Source of the DNA: an uncultured Prevotella sp.
Lineage (GTDB): Bacteria > Bacteroidota > Bacteroidia > Bacteroidales > Bacteroidaceae
Direction of reading: 5' to 3'
Length of the DNA: 10,244 nucleotides
NCBI GenBank assembly: GCA_947304695.1
Contig: CAMZBS010000070.1
Span: forward strand, 1-10,244
Positions 6,129-10,244 of this stretch are shown piece by piece. Numbering within the stretch: the first letter of the stretch is position 1; the number at the start of each line of letters is the position of its first letter. The notes under the pieces are model-generated. The model was not told the origin of the DNA, searched no databases, and worked only from the letters and a program-made list of their open reading frames with translations. Made by a program: the position numbers and the translations under genes.

Positions 6129-7355
6129 ATGATAGGAAGAATCATTATTTGTTGTCTGCTGTTTTCCTTGAATGCAGCAGGACAGGAACTTGACTCCATA
6201 GGTGGAAAAGACCACCCTCAGGGGAGTGCCCCTACCTTCTTGGAGCAGCTTCATCAGGTGCAACTCTATTTGGACTCTGCAGCCAGGAGAAAGGTGGACC
6301 AGCGATATATTGAAGTGCCGGAAAAGCCCTGGAGAGTCATCATGCGCTATAAGGCAAATACGGTCGACGTAGACTACAGCAGCACCTTCGAGGTCTCAGA
6401 GACTAATAGTCATATTGACTGGAATCTGTGCTTCGAACCTCCCACCGCAACTTCCATCGGCTTTTGGGTGGGCTACCGAGGTACAGGTGTGTCTTTTTCC
6501 AAGTCGCTCACCAAGAATGCAGGACGCTATTTCTCCTTCAGCAGCACAGGCGCAAAGTACGGATTCAACTTCCGATACAGACGATTTAACACGAAAACAA
6601 CTACCTTTACATCGACAAGCTACAGGGACGGGAAACAGATTGCTGAAGATGAGATAAAAGACGATCTGGTTTCACCGGTGTGGATACGTTCCGCTTATAT
6701 CAACGGATATTATGTGTTTAACGGCCGTCGCTATTCACAGGCTGCCGCCTACAACCAGTCGGTCATCCAGCGCCGCTCCGCTGGATCGTTCCTTGTCGGT
6801 GCCACCTGGTATCAGTCATCGTTCGACTATTCAAATATCCAGAACGCTATGTTTATGGAGTTTGCCAAGAATGTAGGTCGTATCAAGCTGCACCAGGCCA
6901 ACATTGGTTTCGGCTATGGCTATAACCTCGTGCCGTTCCGCGGTCTGGTCATCAATGCAATGGCCATGCCCACCCTTAGCGTCTACAACCGCGTGAAGAC
7001 CTACAAGTACGACTTCAATTATGTCCTGCCCTTGTATGAGACTTCGACTGAAGGCTACGGAACATGGAACTCTGAAACAAAGACCTGGTCCAACGGAAAG
7101 GTTCACAAACCCCTTTCATATGTTGAGAACGCCGACCAATATCCCGACGATGCCGAATGCTGGCAAACAGGCTCTGAAGCTGAGTACAGCTGGCTCCATT
7201 TCAACCTTGACCTGCGACTCGGCATTGCTTACAACTGGAAGAACTATTTCATTGGTCTTCAGGCGCAGTACAACAATTTCACCTATAAGAAAGACCAGAG
7301 CAAGGTCAACCTCTACGATGCGTATGCGCGGTTAGCGTTGGGCATAAGGTTGTAG
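6129..7355 (+). CDS. DUF4421-like outer-membrane beta-barrel protein
   Basis: A 408-residue protein with a signal peptide (about 1-18, ICCLLFSLNAAGQ). A helical or linker region runs to about residue 65, and a barrel of alternating hydrophobic and aromatic strands follows from about residue 95 to the end. Supporting stretches are GYYVFNGRRYSQAAAYNQ (193-210), QRRSAGSFLVGATWYQSS (214-231) and the C-terminal strand ending ARLALGIRL, with the aromatic/hydrophobic end expected of an outer-membrane barrel. These match my memory of the Bacteroidetes DUF4421 family, whose function is not known. An insertion with charged and aromatic residues at about 300-350 could be an extracellular loop. It has its own promoter and no close partner gene; the preceding 500 bp is non-coding and the next gene starts 120 bp later with its own promoter. 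Confidence 0.75.
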   Translation: MIGRIIICCLLFSLNAAGQELDSIGGKDHPQGSAPTFLEQLHQVQLYLDSAARRKVDQRYIEVPEKPWRVIMRYKANTVDVDYSSTFEVSETNSHIDWNLCFEPPTATSIGFWVGYRGTGVSFSKSLTKNAGRYFSFSSTGAKYGFNFRYRRFNTKTTTFTSTSYRDGKQIAEDEIKDDLVSPVWIRSAYINGYYVFNGRRYSQAAAYNQSVIQRRSAGSFLVGATWYQSSFDYSNIQNAMFMEFAKNVGRIKLHQANIGFGYGYNLVPFRGLVINAMAMPTLSVYNRVKTYKYDFNYVLPLYETSTEGYGTWNSETKTWSNGKVHKPLSYVENADQYPDDAECWQTGSEAEYSWLHFNLDLRLGIAYNWKNYFIGLQAQYNNFTYKKDQSKVNLYDAYARLALGIRL

Positions 7356-7374
7356 GAAAATCTATAAACTTTAA

Positions 7375-7394
7375 GGTAAGATGGCGAACTTACC
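7375..7394 (+). terminator. Small hairpin after the DUF4421-like gene, possible terminator
   Basis: GGTAAG at 7375-7380 pairs with CTTACC at 7389-7394 around an 8-nt loop, 20 bp after the stop codon. There is no T-run directly after it, so it is at best a weak terminator. Confidence 0.25.
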
Positions 7395-7402
7395 GTGTCT
7401 CG

Positions 7403-7435
7403 GAAGAAAAAACAAATGAATTTGTTTTGTTCTTC
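7403..7435. repeat. AT-rich 15-bp inverted repeat overlapping the -33 box
   Basis: GAAGAAAAAACAAAT at 7403-7417 pairs with ATTTGTTTT (7420-7428) and TTCTTC (7430-7435), with a single bulged G at 7429. It could end transcription from the DUF4421-like gene or be a binding site, since the TTTG -33 box (7426-7429) lies in its right arm. Confidence 0.5.
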
Positions 7436-7456
7436 TCTCGACTTTTCGTAACTTTG
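7426..7456 (+). promoter_or_regulatory. Bacteroidetes-type promoter for the rpoN operon
   Basis: TTTG at 7426-7429 is followed after 19 nt by TAACTTTG at 7449-7456, a near-ideal match to the Bacteroidetes housekeeping promoter. The predicted start is near 7462, leaving a leader of about 14 nt before the ATG at 7476. It would drive the three genes to the window's end. Confidence 0.75.
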
Positions 7457-7475
7457 TCCGCAAAATAAGTAGACA

Positions 7476-8120
7476 ATGGCAAAAACGACCACATGGCAGG
7501 ATGAATACTGGCTGCCCGTGATGCAGCAGTACCTGCGGAAACCAACGGGAGTGAAGCCCACTTATTGTCGTGAGATGGTAAACCTGAGCGTGGAACTGCA
7601 CATCCCTCCGCAGCAGTTGCATAAGCGCATGGAGCAGTTGGCAACACTCAACACACCACGACTGGAACGCATCTGGCAACAGTACGGCGAGAACCCCCGC
7701 CGACTGGCACGCGCCGTGAGACTGTGGCGCGAGATGAGAGGATTCGGCACTGGAGGCGAATTCTTCGAAGGCATTGAGGTGCAGGAGACGTTCGAAAAGG
7801 ACTTCCGTCCGCTGCCTGAGAACGAGCGCTACACGCCCGCCATGCTCATCCTTATCCTTGACCTTTACTTCCAGTTGGTGCCCTCCACCATGGTGGCTCA
7901 GACACCCGAAGTCGTAGAACTGGCACGGCTGCTCAAGCTGACAGCCGACGAGGTAGTCGAAGTGCTCTACATGTTCCAGCTCTGCGATCCCTACCTGAAC
8001 CGCGTCGATCTCTCGATGAGTCCGCTGCTGCTACCCTGTCAGCAGGTATGGCAGCGCTTTGCCGAGGGTGGACGGTTGCCTGCTCTTGCCGGAGAACTGA
8101 AAGAATATTTTTTGAGTTAA
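7476..8120 (+). CDS. Uncharacterised 214-aa protein in the rpoN operon
   Basis: I do not recognise a named family. The product is predicted soluble, with no signal peptide or membrane helix, and is mostly alpha-helical. An N-terminal segment (1-90) is rich in Trp, Arg and Gln, including LHIPPQQLHKRMEQL (41-55) and NPRRLARAVRLWREMRGF (73-90). A GTGGEFFEGIEV turn follows (91-102), then a hydrophobic helix, MLILILDLYFQLVP (123-136), and a helical C-terminal half in which LARLLKLTADEVVEVLYMFQ (149-168) looks like a helix-turn-helix-like or helical packing element. Its stop is 7 bp before rpoN, and the promoter at 7426-7456 makes it the first gene of that operon. A link to sigma-54 control, or simple co-transcription, is possible; neither is shown by the sequence. 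Confidence 0.85.
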   Translation: MAKTTTWQDEYWLPVMQQYLRKPTGVKPTYCREMVNLSVELHIPPQQLHKRMEQLATLNTPRLERIWQQYGENPRRLARAVRLWREMRGFGTGGEFFEGIEVQETFEKDFRPLPENERYTPAMLILILDLYFQLVPSTMVAQTPEVVELARLLKLTADEVVEVLYMFQLCDPYLNRVDLSMSPLLLPCQQVWQRFAEGGRLPALAGELKEYFLS

Positions 8121-8127
8121 GACAAAC

Positions 8128-9627
8128 GTGGCACAAAGTCAGATACAAGAGCAACGACAGGAACAGCGGCTCAGCCAGACCATCTCGGCCCAGCAGCTAC
8201 TACAGGCACAGCTCATTGAACTGCCCCTGGCACAGCTGCACGAACGCATCGAGACCGAGATGCACGACAACCCCGCCCTTGAACCCACTTCCGACGAGGA
8301 GTTCCCGGAGTATGCCGAAGCCCCAGACGATTCCGATTCGCTAGATGCTCCCGAAGACTTCGAGCAGCAGCGTGAGCGCGAAGAGCGCAGCGATGCGCTT
8401 GACGCAGCCCTCGAAGGACTGGGACGTGACGACGAGGAACTGCCCGTCTACCAAGGGGGAATGTCATCGGTAGAGGAACGCGAGGAGATGGTCTACGGTT
8501 CGCAACAGTCGTTCTACGATCAGATCATGCAGCAGGTGGGCGAGATTGAGCTGTCTGAACGCCAGCGTGGCATCATGGAATACCTCATCGGCTCGCTCGA
8601 CGACGACGGACTGCTGCGCAAACCGCTCGAAGCACTGAGCGACGAGCTGGCCGTCTACCACAACATTGACGCCACCACCACCGAGATCAACGACGTGCTC
8701 CGGCAGCTGCAGCAGTTCGACCCTGCCGGCATCGGTGCCCGCTCACTGCAGGAGTGCCTGCTGCTCCAGATAGAACGCCGCAGTCCCTCGAGGGTGAAAG
8801 ACCTCATGCAAGAAGTCGTGGCCAACCATTTCGACGAGTTCACCAAGAAGCACTGGGACAAGATTGCCGCCTCACTCAGCCTGACCGACAGCCAGACCGA
8901 GGCCCTGCAACACGAACTGCGGCGGCTCAACCCCAAGCCAGGTGCCTCGATGGGCGAAGCCGTAGGCCGCTCAATGCAGCAAATCACCCCCGACTTCATC
9001 GTCGACACGCAGGACGACGGCACCGTGACTTTCTCGCTCAACAGCGGCGACGTACCGCAGCTACAGGTCTCACAGTCGTTTGCCGACCTGCTGCGCGACT
9101 ACCAGCAGAACAAGGAAGGGCTGTCGCGACAGATGAAAGAGGCCCTGCTCTACACCAAGCAGAAGGTAGACGCAGCCCAGAGCTTCATCGAGGCAGTCAA
9201 TACACGCCGTCGTACGCTCACTCGCACCATGCAGGCCATCATCCAGTTGCAGCACCGCTTCTTTGAAGACGGCGACGAAGCATCGCTCCGCCCCATGATT
9301 CTCAAGGACGTAGCCGCACGTACCGGGCTTGACCTGTCCACCATATCGCGCGTCAGCAACTCCAAGTACGTGCTCACCCGCTGGGGCATGTTTCCCCTGA
9401 AATACTTCTTCAGCGACGGATTCGTCACTGAGAACGGCGAGGAACTATCCACCCGCGAGATAAAAGCCGCACTGAAAGAGCTTATCGAGAACGAAGACAA
9501 GCGCAAGCCCCTGAGCGACGATGTCCTGAGCGACCGCCTGAAACAGCAAGGCTATCCCGTGGCCCGGCGCACTGTGGCCAAATACCGTGATCAAATGGGC
9601 ATACCAGTGGCCCGACTAAGAAAATGA
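8128..9627 (+). CDS. rpoN: RNA polymerase sigma-54 factor
   Basis: A 499-residue sigma-54 factor that directs RNA polymerase to -24/-12 promoters and needs an AAA+ activator to open them. Region I is the Gln- and Leu-rich N terminus (1-52), including LSQTISAQQLLQAQLIELPL (15-34). An acidic region II follows (about 53-120). The core-binding domain covers about 125-310. A helix-turn-helix lies at about 392-412 (KDVAARTGLDLSTISRVSNS), followed by GMFPLKYFFS (420-429). The RpoN box is ARRTVAKYR (479-487). All expected domains are present, so it should be functional. The start is GTG at 8128; the next in-frame ATG would remove most of region I, so GTG is required. It follows the upstream stop by 7 bp and overlaps the next gene by 4 bp (ATGA). 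Confidence 0.97.
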   Translation: MAQSQIQEQRQEQRLSQTISAQQLLQAQLIELPLAQLHERIETEMHDNPALEPTSDEEFPEYAEAPDDSDSLDAPEDFEQQREREERSDALDAALEGLGRDDEELPVYQGGMSSVEEREEMVYGSQQSFYDQIMQQVGEIELSERQRGIMEYLIGSLDDDGLLRKPLEALSDELAVYHNIDATTTEINDVLRQLQQFDPAGIGARSLQECLLLQIERRSPSRVKDLMQEVVANHFDEFTKKHWDKIAASLSLTDSQTEALQHELRRLNPKPGASMGEAVGRSMQQITPDFIVDTQDDGTVTFSLNSGDVPQLQVSQSFADLLRDYQQNKEGLSRQMKEALLYTKQKVDAAQSFIEAVNTRRRTLTRTMQAIIQLQHRFFEDGDEASLRPMILKDVAARTGLDLSTISRVSNSKYVLTRWGMFPLKYFFSDGFVTENGEELSTREIKAALKELIENEDKRKPLSDDVLSDRLKQQGYPVARRTVAKYRDQMGIPVARLRK

Positions 9628-10244
9628 CAAGAGAAAAGAACATCATCTACCTGGCACGCTTCGTGAGCATGCTCTTCACGCCGTTCTACCTGCCGCTGTG
9701 CGGACTCATCATCCTGTTCACACTGAGTTACCTGTCACTGCTGCCCGTAGGCTACCGCCTGCAGGTGCTGGCCGTGGTCTACTTCTTCACCATCCTGCTG
9801 CCCACATTCCTCATCCATTTCTACCGGCGCCATCAGGGATGGACACTCATAGAGCTGGGACACCGTGAGCGACGTATGGTTCCCTATCTTATCAGTATCC
9901 TGTGCTACCTGGGCTGCGTCTGGCTGCTCAAGTCGTGGCATGTGTTTCATTTCGTCAGTAGCATCATCATGACCGCTCTGCTGGTGCAGATGGTCTGCGC
10001 GCTGATCAATGTCTGGTGGAAAATATCGACCCACACGGCCGCCATCGGAGGCGTAGTGGGTGCCCTGTTTGCCTTTGCCGAGATCTTTTCCTTCAACCCG
10101 GTGTGGTGGCTCTGTGTGGCACTTGTGGTGGCAGGCATGCTGGGTTCGGCCCGCATGATTCTTCGCCAACACTCGCTGTCACAGGTCGTTGGCGGCTTTG
10201 GCGTGGGTCTGGTGTGCTCCGTCTTCGGCATCCTGTTCCTATAA
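9624..10244 (+). CDS. PAP2-like membrane phosphatase-family protein
   Basis: A 206-residue polytopic membrane protein whose start overlaps the rpoN stop by 4 bp, implying translational coupling. About five or six hydrophobic helices are visible (about 20-40, 45-65, 87-103, 108-128, 138-155, 158-174 and 187-206). PAP2 superfamily motifs are recognisable but degenerate: HRERRMVP (80-87), KISTHT (133-138, with H137 in place of the usual SGH histidine), and ARMILRQHSLSQVVGG (176-191). In the last, R177 and H183 are kept, but Gln (Q187) stands where the classical motif has Asp. Family members dephosphorylate lipids such as undecaprenyl or phosphatidyl phosphates. As I recall, Bacteroidetes relatives share the Gln, so it is probably a lineage trait. 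The stop codon is the window's last three bases, so the gene is complete. Substrate is unknown. Confidence 0.7.
   Translation: MTREKNIIYLARFVSMLFTPFYLPLCGLIILFTLSYLSLLPVGYRLQVLAVVYFFTILLPTFLIHFYRRHQGWTLIELGHRERRMVPYLISILCYLGCVWLLKSWHVFHFVSSIIMTALLVQMVCALINVWWKISTHTAAIGGVVGALFAFAEIFSFNPVWWLCVALVVAGMLGSARMILRQHSLSQVVGGFGVGLVCSVFGILFL

Noticed and set aside
5593..6263. Three overlapping minus-strand open frames of 85-148 codons in the intergenic region
   Set aside because: They overlap the hairpins, contain repeated Cys/Asn-rich peptides that simply mirror the DNA repeats, share no frame, and run into the neighbouring gene or its promoter. No start or promoter supports them.
8754..9266. 170-codon plus-strand open frame inside rpoN
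   Set aside because: It is an alternative-frame shadow of the high-GC rpoN coding sequence, with Arg/Pro/Ala-rich composition and no independent signals.

Overview
The window looks like a chromosomal stretch from a member of the Bacteroidales, most likely a Prevotella-like genome. Three lines of evidence support this. Promoter elements match the Bacteroidetes TAnnTTTG (-7) / TTTG or TTG (-33) pattern. Most starts lack a strong Shine-Dalgarno. Several protein families are typical of the group: a DUF6377-type TPR membrane protein, a DUF4421-type outer-membrane barrel, and a secreted histidine acid phosphatase. The genus is an inference.

Layout. (1) 2-3125, plus strand: the 3' part of a U32-family (TrhP/YegQ-like) Fe-S protein, a membrane-bound Cache-HAMP-SpoIIE/PP2C phosphatase, and SufE, separated by 9 and 19 bp. 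They look like one operon whose promoter lies upstream of the window. (2) 3136-4431, minus strand: a secreted histidine acid phosphatase, convergent with sufE (10 bp apart) and divergent from the next gene. (3) 4432-4538: a compact divergent promoter region. (4) 4539-5627: a DUF6377-like TPR protein that stops just after its transmembrane helix and seems to have lost its cytoplasmic part. (5) 5628-6128: about 500 bp without a credible gene, holding several hairpins; two of them are built from four copies of a 19-nt motif. This looks like a repeat or mobile-element scar. (6) 6129-7355: a DUF4421-like outer-membrane barrel protein with its own promoter. (7) 7476-10244: an uncharacterised 214-aa protein, rpoN (sigma-54, GTG start) and a PAP2-like membrane protein. 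Spacings of 7 bp and a 4-bp overlap indicate one tightly coupled operon driven by a good Bacteroidetes promoter at 7426-7456.

How the genes fit together. SufE feeds sulfur into Fe-S cluster assembly, and U32 tRNA/rRNA hydroxylation enzymes need a cluster, so sharing an operon makes sense. The phosphatase between them would add an envelope-sensing partner-switch input, but no cognate kinase or antagonist is present here. The rpoN operon pairs a global sigma factor with an unknown protein and a lipid-phosphatase-like membrane protein. Most of the window is ordinary core genome. The least explained part is the truncated DUF6377 gene and the hairpin-rich region after it. I see no convincing new defence, CRISPR or biosynthetic system.
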